A stretch of DNA of 64,000 bases from an uncultured Planktomarina sp. GTDB lineage: Bacteria > Pseudomonadota > Alphaproteobacteria > Rhodobacterales > Rhodobacteraceae. The DNA is taken from the NCBI GenBank assembly GCA_905182425.1, contig CAJJBP010000021.1, positions 1-64,000 of the forward strand, written 5' to 3'. Shown here one piece after another: positions 38,552-47,529 of this stretch; within the stretch, counting starts at the first letter, position 1; the number at the start of each line of letters is the position of its first letter. A program made the translations under genes and the position numbers. The notes below the pieces were generated by a model. It saw only the letters and a list, made by a program, of their open reading frames with translations. It ran no database searches and was not told the DNA's origin.

Positions 38552-39150
38552 GAATATAGCTCCACAGATGGTGGTACGTTGCCAGGATCTTCTGCATCAA
38601 TGCAAACTGCCTGGTAGGCAGCAAGTCTACGAGAATAATGGTCACGTACAAATAAATTAAGACCACAATGGATGCATTGGAATGGATCCATAATCACGTC
38701 TTCCGTGATACCTTTACAATGGACACATTGCATGCGGCGCGCCACCGAACCGCGGTGTTCAGTTTGAATGGCGGTATGGTCATAGCCAGCTTTCATAGCT
38801 TCGTTTTGAGCTTGTCCCATAAGGCCTTCGGTCCCGCTAAGATAAATTTGTAAACCCATTGCCGCGTCTGCCAATACCCGTTGAATGCGTGTCAATGCGG
38901 CGGGGTAACTTGGTCCTTCATAATATTGCGCTGGGTTTAAAGCTTGAAGGCTTTTACCAAAATCAGTACCTTTTGGAATAAAGATGATATGACTGTTCAC
39001 CATAAGTCCATTTTTGCGTTGTGCCAAATCTAAAATTGCCTCAGCGCCCTCTGAATCGGCAATCATTAAATGGGATTTACCAGGGTGGGCTTGCAGGGTG
39101 CCGTAGACTGGCCTGCTGCGAATGCTTTCAGGAAATTGAAATTTAGACAT
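38548..39150 (-). CDS. dmmA: Dimethylamine monooxygenase subunit DmmA
   Basis: A 200-residue protein of the DmmA family. Its C-terminal third has two CxxC pairs, CVHCKGITEDVI and CIHCGLNLFVRDHYSRRLAAYQAV, suggesting a rubredoxin- or zinc-ribbon-like metal site that could pass electrons or hold the complex together. The N-terminal 120 residues look like an alpha/beta domain without a recognised motif. ATG 39150 (MSKFQFP) is chosen over the in-frame start at 39168 because AGGATTAGG lies just upstream. It lies 75 nt after dmmD and overlaps dmmB. Confidence 0.83.
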   Translation of the reverse strand: MSKFQFPESIRSRPVYGTLQAHPGKSHLMIADSEGAEAILDLAQRKNGLMVNSHIIFIPKGTDFGKSLQALNPAQYYEGPSYPAALTRIQRVLADAAMGLQIYLSGTEGLMGQAQNEAMKAGYDHTAIQTEHRGSVARRMQCVHCKGITEDVIMDPFQCIHCGLNLFVRDHYSRRLAAYQAVCIDAEDPGNVPPSVELYS

Positions 39151-39225
39151 CCTAATCCTGTCTCCCAAATTTATTAATAACCGATTTGGTGCGCAGGCAG
39201 CGCCCGCGCACCATTTTGAGTTAAA

Positions 39226-40371
39226 TCAGCCCTTTGCAGTACGGATTGATTTATCTTCGTCGTAAAAAGGCATTTCTGCTGCAATACATGCAATCTCAGT
39301 TCCATCTGCGTTCCGAACAGTCAGCGCAGTTCCCGGATTTGCACATGCAACAGGCATACGTGCGATGCCTACATTATGGTTATTCACCTCTGAGTGCATA
39401 CCAAAAGTCACCACGCCAACACGTTTGCCATTTTGCAACAAATCAGCGCCTTCATCAGCAGGAGTTACGCCATCCAATTTGACTCCATAGATTTTAAAAC
39501 GCTCTTTGCCTTGAGCAGAATAATGATTTTCTGCACCAATAAATCCAGTTTTGCCTGGAGAAACTGTAAATTCAAGACCTAATTCCCATAGCGTATCGCC
39601 GCATGGTTCATCATCAAATGGATGGGTTTCTGAGTTATCACCTGGGTAAAACAACAAATAACTTTCAGTACGAAGTAGATCCAATGTTGAGAATTGGACA
39701 GGCCCTATTCCCATACCAGCACCCTCGGATAGAATTGAATCCCAAAGATGGACTGCGTCCTTACGGGCGCAGAATATTTCATACCCTCGTTCCCCAGTGT
39801 AGCCAGTACGAGAAATCATCACTGGACGGCCAAACAGCTTTGTTTGCATGATTCCAAAATAAGCTAAATCAGAAATGCCTGGAACATGTTTAGACAGAAA
39901 ATCAATGGCAACGGGACCCTGCAATGACATATCATGCATGTCATCATCGAACAAAACAGCACAATTTTTGGATGCTGCAACTGTAGATAACTGTTCCATG
40001 CCGGTACCAGTACCATGCACGACCAACCAACTGTTTAAAGACAAGCGGTATATGACGCAGTCATCAATAAATTTGCCTTGGTCATTCAACATACAGGCAT
40101 AAACAGAGCGACCAGGCATAACTTTTTCGACGTTGCGTGTAGTAACGCGGTCAATTACATGCGCCGCATCCGGTCCAATCACATGGCACTTCTTCAAGCC
40201 TGATACATCCATCAAGCCAGCTTTTGTGCGAATAGTTTCATAATCAGATTTAGCACGCTCAGGCGTGTGGTCGTAAAACCACGCTGTGCCCATGCCATTC
40301 CAATCTTCTAATTCACCACCAATCTCAGCATGGCGATGTGCCAGCGCAGAGTTTCTCCAAATAATAGCCAT
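39226..40371 (-). CDS. dmmD: Aminomethyltransferase-like protein DmmD (GcvT family)
   Basis: A 381-residue GcvT-like protein, first gene of dmmDABC. Family segments: GLMDVSGLKKCHVIGPDAAHVIDRV, DQGKFIDDCVIYRL, SRTGYTGERGYEIF and the C-terminal ARMPVACANPGTALTV. GcvT proteins transfer a C1 unit from a methylated amine to tetrahydrofolate. Here it may capture formaldehyde released from dimethylamine as methylene-THF, linking the oxygenase to FolD and Fhs. The upstream region has the inverted repeat ATGTA-N8-TACAT at 40396-40413, 25 nt from the start, which could be an operator. Confidence 0.87.
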   Translation of the reverse strand: MAIIWRNSALAHRHAEIGGELEDWNGMGTAWFYDHTPERAKSDYETIRTKAGLMDVSGLKKCHVIGPDAAHVIDRVTTRNVEKVMPGRSVYACMLNDQGKFIDDCVIYRLSLNSWLVVHGTGTGMEQLSTVAASKNCAVLFDDDMHDMSLQGPVAIDFLSKHVPGISDLAYFGIMQTKLFGRPVMISRTGYTGERGYEIFCARKDAVHLWDSILSEGAGMGIGPVQFSTLDLLRTESYLLFYPGDNSETHPFDDEPCGDTLWELGLEFTVSPGKTGFIGAENHYSAQGKERFKIYGVKLDGVTPADEGADLLQNGKRVGVVTFGMHSEVNNHNVGIARMPVACANPGTALTVRNADGTEIACIAAEMPFYDEDKSIRTAKG

Positions 40372-40714
40372 TTTGGCTCTCCTAGTATTATATTTATGTA
40401 CTACGTTCTACATCTTACATTGAGACTGAAATCGTCGGATTAATCAATACTAAGGGGCAATATTTTTTCCTGTCAGGGAAAATTAAACTTTGGCAATTTT
40501 AATTACACCGGCAGCCTCAATAACGCGAACTGAGGGCTTGGCTTGAATGAGGCACAAATTGCCCGATCCACCAGGCATTCATTACCCAAGGTGAAATAAG
40601 TTTCCTGGTGGTTGAGAAGGTAAGGGTTTGATGCTAGCTTTCGACTCAACTTCTGGATTGCTAGTTCGGAGACTAGAAATTAAACGGATATTAAATTTGA
40701 GAGAGGAATGCCGC
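40372..40714. promoter_or_regulatory. Divergent control region dmmD / mgsA
   Basis: 343 bp. Inverted repeats: ATGTA-N8-TACAT at 40396-40413 next to dmmD; GCCTCA/TGAGG hairpin near 40514-40535; and a perfect CCACCAGG-N28-CCTGGTGG at 40568-40611 in the mgsA leader. The SD GAGAGGA at 40700-40706 serves mgsA. Confidence 0.55.
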
Positions 40715-41611
40715 ATGTGCGGGATCGTTGGACTTTTCCTGAAAGACAAATCTATGGAACCCCAACTCGGGGCTTTACTTACCGATATGCTTATTACGAT
40801 GACAGATCGCGGCCCCGATAGCGCAGGTATCGCGATATACAGTGCAGGTAAGGAAGATCTGGCAAAAATGACGATTCAATCAGACACTCCTGGTGCAGAT
40901 TTTGCTTTGCTCAAAGACGATCTGAACAAGCGTATTAAGGGGGGGCTTAACTTAAGGGTTCAAAGCACCCATGCCGTATTGGAACTTCGAGGTGACCAGG
41001 TGGTTTTAACCCGATCCATCCTGAAAGAAATTCGCCCAAATGTGCGTATAATGAGTACCGGGGATAGCTTGGAGATTTACAAAGAAGTCGGCTTACCAAA
41101 GAACGTTGCATCACAGTTTAATGTCGCTTCGATGTCTGGCAGCCACGGCATAGGCCATACACGCATGGCAACCGAATCAGCCGTCACCACCATGGGCGCA
41201 CATCCCTTCAACACTGGAAGCGACCAATGCCTCGTACACAACGGCTCCCTTTCCAATCACAATTCCCTGCGGCGCAAACTTCGCCGTGATGGTGTGCACA
41301 TTGAAACCGAGAATGATACGGAAGTAGGAGCAGCCTATTTGACTTGGAAAATGCAGGGCGGCAGCTCACTCGGAGAAGCTCTGGAAAGCAGCTTAGAGGA
41401 TCTTGATGGGTTTTTCACATTTGTTGTCGGCACAAAAGATGGCTTTGGGGTCGTGCGTGATCCAATCGCCTGCAAGCCTGCAGTAATGGCCGAAACAGAT
41501 CAATACGTGGCCTTTGGTAGTGAATATCGTGCTTTAGTTAACCTTCCAGGTATCGAAGCGGCCCACGTATGGGAGCCTGAACCTGCAACTGTTTATTTTT
41601 GGAACCACTAA
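40715..41611 (+). CDS. mgsA: N-methylglutamate synthase subunit A (glutamine amidotransferase)
   Basis: A 298-residue class II glutamine amidotransferase. The start is fixed at 40715 because the catalytic cysteine must be residue 2 after Met removal (MCGIVGLF); the in-frame extension to 40628 would bury it. Visible motifs are DRGPDSAGIAIYS, IGHTRMATESAVT, HPFNTGSDQCLVHNGSLSNH and ENDTEVGAAYL. With MgsB and MgsC it forms N-methylglutamate synthase, a split relative of glutamate synthase (GltB) that moves methylamine onto glutamate. mgsB begins 1 nt after the stop. Confidence 0.9.
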   Translation: MCGIVGLFLKDKSMEPQLGALLTDMLITMTDRGPDSAGIAIYSAGKEDLAKMTIQSDTPGADFALLKDDLNKRIKGGLNLRVQSTHAVLELRGDQVVLTRSILKEIRPNVRIMSTGDSLEIYKEVGLPKNVASQFNVASMSGSHGIGHTRMATESAVTTMGAHPFNTGSDQCLVHNGSLSNHNSLRRKLRRDGVHIETENDTEVGAAYLTWKMQGGSSLGEALESSLEDLDGFFTFVVGTKDGFGVVRDPIACKPAVMAETDQYVAFGSEYRALVNLPGIEAAHVWEPEPATVYFWNH

Positions 41612-41612
41612 C

Positions 41613-42290
41613 ATGCAGACATATGACTTAGCGACTGGGACACTGCGTGAACTTAACTCCACGCTGCATGCCCAGAACGAAACCACTAATCAAACGGCTT
41701 GGGAGATTGCAAATCCAAAAGGTGCGCACGCAATTGCCTGCGGATTGGATGCACCAATTGAGGTCACGGTGCGAGGATCAACTGGTTACTATTCCGCCGG
41801 GATGAACCAACAAGCTACTGTTAATATTAAAGGTAGTGCTGGTCCAGGCGTGGCCGAAAACATGATGTCTGGTAAGGTTATCATTGACGGTGATGCGAGC
41901 CAATACGCCGGCGCGACTGGACATGGTGGCCTGTTGGTCATCAAAGGTAATGCCTCTTCCCGATGTGGTATTTCCATGAAGGGCATCGACATCGTTGTGC
42001 ACGGAAATATTGGTCACATGTCCGCCTTTATGGCTCAATCTGGCAATCTGGTTGTTTGTGGAAATGCAGGAGATGCCTTGGGTGATAGTTGCTACGAAGC
42101 ACGCCTTTTTGTACGGGGTTCTGTTAAATCCCTGGGTGCGGATTGTGAAGAAAAAGAAATGCGACCTGAGCATATAGCAATCTTGCAAGACTTGCTGACG
42201 CAGGCTGAAAGTGACGTGAAACCAGAAGAATTTAAACGATTTGGTTCAGCTCGCAATTTATATAATTTTAACATCGACAACGCCTATTAA
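41613..42290 (+). CDS. mgsB: N-methylglutamate synthase subunit B (GltB C-terminal-like)
   Basis: A 225-residue protein corresponding to the C-terminal beta-helix (GXGXG) domain of glutamate synthase. The repeated glycine-rich turns are plain: RGSTGYYSAGM, IKGSAGPGVAENMM, GDASQYAGATGHGGLL, GNIGHMSAFMAQSG, GNAGDALGDS. In the full-length GltB this domain has a structural role around the synthase active site. It lies between mgsA and mgsC (11 nt before mgsC) in one operon. Confidence 0.9.
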   Translation: MQTYDLATGTLRELNSTLHAQNETTNQTAWEIANPKGAHAIACGLDAPIEVTVRGSTGYYSAGMNQQATVNIKGSAGPGVAENMMSGKVIIDGDASQYAGATGHGGLLVIKGNASSRCGISMKGIDIVVHGNIGHMSAFMAQSGNLVVCGNAGDALGDSCYEARLFVRGSVKSLGADCEEKEMRPEHIAILQDLLTQAESDVKPEEFKRFGSARNLYNFNIDNAY

Positions 42291-42301
42291 AAGGTCAATC
42301 C

Positions 42302-43642
42302 ATGAGCACTGATAATCGCGGCATCCCGCACACTACTCCCCGCCAATCGGCAACATTCAACCAAGACGTAAATAGTGATATACGCCGTGCGGCGGCCACA
42401 GGCATTTACGACATTCGAGGCGGTGGAGCAAAACGCAAGCTTCCAACTTTTGATGATCTGTTGTTTCTAGGAGCCTCCATATCTCGCTACCCCTTGGAGG
42501 GTTACCGTGAGAAATGTGACACCAATGTTACCATTGGAGGCCTGAACGCATCTAATCCAATTCAACTCGATATTCCCATAACAATTGCAGGCATGTCCTT
42601 CGGGGCCCTTTCAGGGCCTGCAAAGGAAGCCTTGGGACGTGGTGCATCCGCAGCAGGCACCTCTACCACAACGGGAGATGGTGGGATGACGCCTGAGGAG
42701 CGCGGTCATTCCTCGAAATTAGTTTATCAATATTTGCCATCACGCTATGGTATGAACCCAAATGACTTGCGTAAAGCAGATGCAATTGAAATCGTGGTTG
42801 GTCAGGGTGCCAAACCCGGCGGCGGCGGCATGCTGTTGGGCCAAAAAATCTCAGACCGCGTTGCGCACATGCGCAACCTTCCAAAAGGAATTGACCAGCG
42901 CTCTGCGTGTCGCCACCCTGACTGGACTGGACCAGATGATCTTGAAATCAAAATTCTTGAGCTTCGCGAAATTACAGGTTGGAAAGTTCCAATCTACGTA
43001 AAGGTTGCTGGAGCACGCCCATACTATGATACTACTTTAGCAGTAAAAGCCGGTGCTGACGCGGTCGTTCTGGATGGCATGCAAGGCGGTACGGCTGCTA
43101 CGCAAGATGTGTTTATCGAACATGTGGGGCAACCAACATTAGCAATCGTTCGTCCAGCGGTCAAAGCACTGCAAGATTTGGGGATGCACCGGAAAGTACA
43201 GCTCATATTGTCAGGCGGCATCCGAACTGGTGCTGATGTTGCGAAGGCAATGGCACTTGGTGCGGATGCCGTTGCAATCGGGACTGCGGCCCTTATTGCT
43301 TTAGGTGACAATGATCCAAAGTGGGAATCGGAATATAATAAACTGGGCACAACAGCTGGTGCGTATGATGATTGGCATGAAGGCCAAGATCCTGCAGGCA
43401 TTACCACGCAGGACCCTAATCTGATGAAACGCTTCGATCCTCTCGAAGGTGGGCGCCGTTTGCGCAATTACCTCAAAGTTATGACACTCGAGGCACAAAC
43501 AATCGCACGCGCTTGCGGAAAAAATCATTTACACAACCTAGAACCAGAAGACTTGGTAGCATTGACGATGGAAGCTGCTGCAATGGCGCAGGTTCCGTTG
43601 GCAGGAACTGATTGGTGGCCCGGTAAATCTGGTTCATTTTAA
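42302..43642 (+). CDS. mgsC: N-methylglutamate synthase subunit C (glutamate synthase FMN domain)
   Basis: A 446-residue FMN-binding glutamate-synthase-type barrel. Family segments: ITIAGMSFGALSGPAKEALGRGA, QGAKPGGGGMLLGQKI, YVKVAGARPYYDTTLAVKAGADAVVLDGMQGGTAA and ILSGGIRTGADVAKAMALGADAVAIGTAAL. In GltB and Fd-GOGAT three cysteines before the GxATQ motif hold a 3Fe-4S cluster; the corresponding stretch here is DWHEGQDPAGITTQDP without cysteine, so the cluster is probably absent or held elsewhere. It follows mgsB by 11 nt and precedes gmaS. Confidence 0.9.
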   Translation: MSTDNRGIPHTTPRQSATFNQDVNSDIRRAAATGIYDIRGGGAKRKLPTFDDLLFLGASISRYPLEGYREKCDTNVTIGGLNASNPIQLDIPITIAGMSFGALSGPAKEALGRGASAAGTSTTTGDGGMTPEERGHSSKLVYQYLPSRYGMNPNDLRKADAIEIVVGQGAKPGGGGMLLGQKISDRVAHMRNLPKGIDQRSACRHPDWTGPDDLEIKILELREITGWKVPIYVKVAGARPYYDTTLAVKAGADAVVLDGMQGGTAATQDVFIEHVGQPTLAIVRPAVKALQDLGMHRKVQLILSGGIRTGADVAKAMALGADAVAIGTAALIALGDNDPKWESEYNKLGTTAGAYDDWHEGQDPAGITTQDPNLMKRFDPLEGGRRLRNYLKVMTLEAQTIARACGKNHLHNLEPEDLVALTMEAAAMAQVPLAGTDWWPGKSGSF

Positions 43643-43712
43643 AAAAATTTAGGACTTGGCAGACAAACGTACGGGTCGTATTCATAAGAACAGACCGATA
43701 GGGGAAATGTCC

Positions 43713-45047
43713 ATGGCAACAGATCTGGCAAAATTCGCTGAAGATAATGGCGTAAAGTACTTTATGATTTCATTTACCGACCTTTTCGGTGGCCAAAGGG
43801 CCAAACTGGTCCCAGCTCGCGCTATTGCAGACATGCAAGAGGATGGCGCAGGGTTCGCAGGGTTCGCCACATGGCTGGACATGACACCCGCTCACCCGGA
43901 CATGTTAGCAGTTCCTGATCCAGAAGCTGTCATCATTCTGCCATGGAACAAAGAGATAGCATGGGTTCCAGGCAATTGCGTCATGGAAGGTCAAGATGTG
44001 GCTCAAGCCCCGCGTAATGTGCTACGTAAATTGATAGTGGAGGCCGCTGCAAAAGGAATGCATGTCAAAACAGGTATCGAGGCGGAATTTTTTCTGCTGA
44101 CACCTCAGGGAGACCAAATCTCTGACCCATACGATACTGCGGCCAAACCTTGCTATGATCAACAAGCCTTCATGCGCCGTTTGGATGTGATCCGCGAAAT
44201 TAGCGACTATATGCTTGAATTGGGCTGGGGCGCATATCAAAACGACCACGAAGATGCCAACGGTCAATGGGAAATGAACTGGGACTTTGACGATGCATTG
44301 AGCACGGCCGACAAACATAGCTTCTTTAAATTCATGACGAAGACAGTCGCTGAAAAACACGGCTATCGAGCAACATTCATGCCTAAGCCTATTCAAGGGC
44401 TAACCGGCAATGGTTGTCATGCACATATCTCAGTGTGGGATGCTCCAGGTGCGGCATCGAAGATTAATATTTTTGCGATGGACGCAAATGACAGTAGCCA
44501 GACTGCTGAACTGGGCCTCTCGGAAAAAGGCCGTCACTTCCTAGGTGGCATTATGAAACATGCGTCCGCCTTGGCCGCGATAACCAATCCAACAGTGAAT
44601 AGCTATAAGCGTATTAATGCCCCACGCACAATTTCAGGAGCCACTTGGGCACCCAATACCGTGACTTGGACTGGCAACAACCGAACGCATATGGTGCGCG
44701 TGCCGGGACCAGGCCGGTTTGAACTGCGCCTACCGGATGGCGCCGTAAATCCCTATTTGCTGCAAGCAGTTATCATTGCAGCTGGACTTTCGGGCGTAAA
44801 TTCGAGGGCAGATCCCGGGAAACGTCATGATATCGATATGTATGCCGAGGGTCACAAAGTGCGCGGCGCTCCAAAGCTGCCTCTTAATATGCTGGACGCA
44901 TTGCGTGAATATGACAAAGATAAAGACCTCAAAACAGCGATGGGTGAAGAGTTCTCCGCCGCTTACCTAAAGATGAAGCATTCCGAGTGGAATGACTTCT
45001 GCAATCATTTCAGTTCATGGGAAAAAGCTAATACGATGGATATCTAA
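43713..45047 (+). CDS. gmaS: Gamma-glutamylmethylamide synthetase
   Basis: A 444-residue glutamine-synthetase-fold enzyme that joins methylamine to glutamate with ATP, the entry of methylamine into the N-methylglutamate pathway. GS features: GIEAEFFLLT (metal-binding glutamates), QNDHEDANGQWEMNW, PIQGLTGNGCHAHISVW (ATP/metal His), RINAPRTISGATWAP and VPGPGRFELRLPDGAVNPYL. ATG 43713 is chosen for its AGGGGAA SD at an 8 nt distance; the ATG at 43707 is too close and the frame's first codon at 43656 is a TTG within non-family sequence. gmaS is a widely used marker for methylamine use. A bidirectional terminator follows at 45071. Confidence 0.94.
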   Translation: MATDLAKFAEDNGVKYFMISFTDLFGGQRAKLVPARAIADMQEDGAGFAGFATWLDMTPAHPDMLAVPDPEAVIILPWNKEIAWVPGNCVMEGQDVAQAPRNVLRKLIVEAAAKGMHVKTGIEAEFFLLTPQGDQISDPYDTAAKPCYDQQAFMRRLDVIREISDYMLELGWGAYQNDHEDANGQWEMNWDFDDALSTADKHSFFKFMTKTVAEKHGYRATFMPKPIQGLTGNGCHAHISVWDAPGAASKINIFAMDANDSSQTAELGLSEKGRHFLGGIMKHASALAAITNPTVNSYKRINAPRTISGATWAPNTVTWTGNNRTHMVRVPGPGRFELRLPDGAVNPYLLQAVIIAAGLSGVNSRADPGKRHDIDMYAEGHKVRGAPKLPLNMLDALREYDKDKDLKTAMGEEFSAAYLKMKHSEWNDFCNHFSSWEKANTMDI

Positions 45048-45070
45048 AACGAGAACCCATCTCATCAAAG

Positions 45071-45098
45071 AAAACCGCATCTTCGATCGCGGTTTTTT
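45071..45098. terminator. Bidirectional intrinsic terminator between gmaS and a membrane-protein gene
   Basis: AAAACCGC and GCGGTTTT form a stem around ATCTTCGATC; T-runs follow on the plus strand (TTTTTTCG) and on the minus strand (GGTTTTCTTTG). It ends gmaS and the convergent 140-residue membrane protein gene. Confidence 0.85.
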
Positions 45099-45104
45099 CG
45101 TGAG

Positions 45105-45527
45105 TTAATGCAGCAAAGCAAGGCCTGCCTTACGATGTGTATACCAGATAAAAAACGTACTTATGATAACAGACAACCCAGTTCCTGAAATAATCAACAT
45201 AGCCCCCTCCTCAGTGCCAATCGCAAGGATCGCGTGGGCCATAGTTACAACAATACCAACCAAAGAAATCAATAATACGGGTCGTGCTATGGCACGTTGA
45301 ATAATCATGAGAACGCAACCTAATGCGCCACCAAACACGCCAATACAAAATGCAGCAGTTACCAATGCTGGCCTACTATTTACTACAACTTGATAAGCTT
45401 TTGGCATGTTCGTAATAGCCTCCGGGCTGGTTTGGCTGATATAGTTCCAGCAACCCATCACATTCCAGATCAGCCCGAGAACTGCAATCACCCAATACCC
45501 CAATTGCGGTTTTTGTAGATCACTCAT
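45105..45527 (-). CDS. Four-helix membrane protein of unknown function in the methylamine island
   Basis: A 140-residue protein with four predicted TM helices (around residues 11-31, 55-76, 82-101 and 108-128) and a short basic C-terminus. No catalytic motif was recognised. ATG 45527 (MSDLQKPQLGY) is preferred to the in-frame start at 45596, which would add a Cys-rich, unrelated leader. It lies between gmaS (convergent, sharing a terminator) and tmm (divergent, 180 bp). Similar four-helix proteins of unknown function with the N-terminal motif GYWVIAVLGLIWNVMG are scattered in marine bacteria to my recollection, but I cannot confirm this here. A role in amine handling is suggested only by location. 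Confidence 0.75.
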   Translation of the reverse strand: MSDLQKPQLGYWVIAVLGLIWNVMGCWNYISQTSPEAITNMPKAYQVVVNSRPALVTAAFCIGVFGGALGCVLMIIQRAIARPVLLISLVGIVVTMAHAILAIGTEEGAMLIISGTGLSVIISTFFIWYTHRKAGLALLH

Positions 45528-45707
45528 GATACAATCTTTCTGAAAAATGCAGTCTTCCTTAAATCGGCAATTCATCAACAGGTAAAGAGCATACAAATTG
45601 GAGAAATGTTCCTAAACCCGTTTAATAGTGGGAATATTTGTTGACTTAGCACCTTTCCAACACTCACATTAAATTCAAAATAAATACTGACTATCAGGGA
45701 GATTCAC

Positions 45708-47045
45708 ATGGCTAAACGTGTCGCAATCATTGGAGCAGGCCCCTCAGGGCTAGCCCAATTGAGAGCCTTTCAATCCGCCAAGGATAAAGGTGCTGAAATT
45801 CCAGAGATTGTGTGTTTCGAAAAGCAATCAGATTGGGGTGGTTTGTGGAATTACTCCTGGCGCACAGGCGTCGATCAATACGGCAATCAATGCCACGGCT
45901 CAATGTATCGCTACCTGTGGTCCAATGGGCCAAAAGAGGGCCTAGAATTTGCAGACTATACATTCGAGGAGCACTTCGGAAGACCCATTGCCTCGTATCC
46001 TCCACGTGCGGTCTTGTTCGACTACATCAAAGGTAGAGTGGAAAAAGCAGGCGTCAGGAATATGATCCGCTTTTCTACAAATGTGCGAGACGTACGCGCA
46101 CAAGATAGCGGTGGATTTGAGCTTACATCACGCAATGAAATCAACGATACAGAGCAAACCGAATTTTTCGATCATGTAATTGTAGCAACAGGTCACTTTA
46201 GCGCACCCAACATCCCTGAATACCCCGGATTTGATGCCTATAATGGCCGCATTCTTCATGCGCATGATTTTCGAGATGCGCGAGAATTTACCGATAAGGA
46301 TGTTCTTATACTGGGCTCGTCTTATTCGGCCGAAGACATTGGATCTCAGTGTTGGAAGTACGGCGCCAAGACAATTACCGTCGCTTACAGAACCGCTCCA
46401 ATGGGCTATGCATGGCCTGATAATTGGAAAGAAGTTCCGGCGCTTGACCGGATGGAGGGGCGCACGGCTCACTTTATTGATGATACAAGCAAAGACATAG
46501 ATGCGATCATTCTTTGCACAGGCTACAAGCATCATTTCCCATTCTTACCAGACGATTTACGCCTGAAGACAGTCAATAGGCTTACAGCAGCAGATTTGTA
46601 TAAAGGTGTTGTCTGGAACAAGAATCCAGAGATGTTCTATCTGGGAATGCAGGACCAATGGTACACGTTCAATATGTTTGACGCCCAAGCGTGGTGGGTA
46701 CGTGACTGCATCATGGACAGAATTCCTCTGCCTAATGCCAGCGTGATGGCACAAGACGTTGTCACCCGTACTGCAGAGGAGGACGCGCTCGAAGACGACT
46801 ACAGCTGCATCATAACTCAAGGTGCCTATACACAAGAGCTAATCTCGGAAACAGACTATCCTAGCTTTGACATCGACGCGTCCAATAAAGCCTTCTTTGA
46901 GTGGAAGGCACATAAAAAACACAACATCATGACCTTCCGAGATCATGGCTACACCAGCCCAATGACCGGCCAGACGGCACCCAAACATCACACCGCCTGG
47001 AAAGATGCGTTGGATGATAGTTTAGAAAGCTATTTGGAAACATAA
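45708..47045 (+). CDS. tmm: Trimethylamine monooxygenase (flavin-containing)
   Basis: A 445-residue class B flavin monooxygenase. FAD motif GAGPSG at residues 9-14, the FMO signature region in [30 protein letters not shown], and a second dinucleotide motif (NADPH) at [17 protein letters not shown]. The length and motifs match bacterial Tmm, which oxidises TMA to TMAO (and can make indigo from indole). A GGGAG SD lies just before ATG 45708. Downstream, TMAO is the substrate of Tdm, encoded convergently 485 bp away, and TmoXWV imports extracellular TMAO. Confidence 0.93.
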   Translation: MAKRVAIIGAGPSGLAQLRAFQSAKDKGAEIPEIVCFEKQSDWGGLWNYSWRTGVDQYGNQCHGSMYRYLWSNGPKEGLEFADYTFEEHFGRPIASYPPRAVLFDYIKGRVEKAGVRNMIRFSTNVRDVRAQDSGGFELTSRNEINDTEQTEFFDHVIVATGHFSAPNIPEYPGFDAYNGRILHAHDFRDAREFTDKDVLILGSSYSAEDIGSQCWKYGAKTITVAYRTAPMGYAWPDNWKEVPALDRMEGRTAHFIDDTSKDIDAIILCTGYKHHFPFLPDDLRLKTVNRLTAADLYKGVVWNKNPEMFYLGMQDQWYTFNMFDAQAWWVRDCIMDRIPLPNASVMAQDVVTRTAEEDALEDDYSCIITQGAYTQELISETDYPSFDIDASNKAFFEWKAHKKHNIMTFRDHGYTSPMTGQTAPKHHTAWKDALDDSLESYLET

Positions 47046-47529
47046 TTCAAACATTTTCGACGCATTGCCATAGGAGTACTCCAAGACAGTTTCAAAATTT
47101 TGTAATATTATGGAATGGCCGGCAAATCAGGTTTAATGAAGCACGGTCAGTAACCAAGAGAAGATAATAGTTTCAAGTTATTTATCATCAGGAGCACGAT
47201 GAGGATTTAGAAAATTTTTGAAAAGCCCCCTATGGTGGTAGAAGGTTTATCGAACTTATGAGCGTATAAACCCACATAAACCTAAATACAAATACTCACG
47301 GCAATGAAATTCAGACATAGAGATCTTGATCTATTTAAAATTACAAAGAATTTAAAAACTTAAAGCAAATCACTTTTTTCATATCAACTACTATCAGATA
47401 AATATAAACTCTCTTTATGGAATAAGGATCTAAACCGACAGATTGTTAACCCACTAACATTCAGAAATCATATACAAGCAGGCCTCATACTATTTTAAAG
47501 CATATTTCCAATAGATGCATCAAAAAATG
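47046..47529. other. AT-rich gap between convergent tmm and tdm
   Basis: 484 bp, very AT-rich. No ORF of convincing length, no clear terminator hairpin for either gene, and no tRNA-like fold. A 12-codon ORF (starting MAGKSGLMKHG) near 47113 is too short to call. This is the largest empty stretch of the window. Confidence 0.5.

Noticed and set aside
40440..40714. Known riboswitch (glycine, glutamine, SAM or THF type) upstream of mgsA
   Set aside because: Inverted repeats are present but the conserved cores of these classes were not found; reported only as a structured leader.
47113..47151. 12-codon ORF after tmm
   Set aside because: Too short, no coupling to a neighbour and no SD of note.
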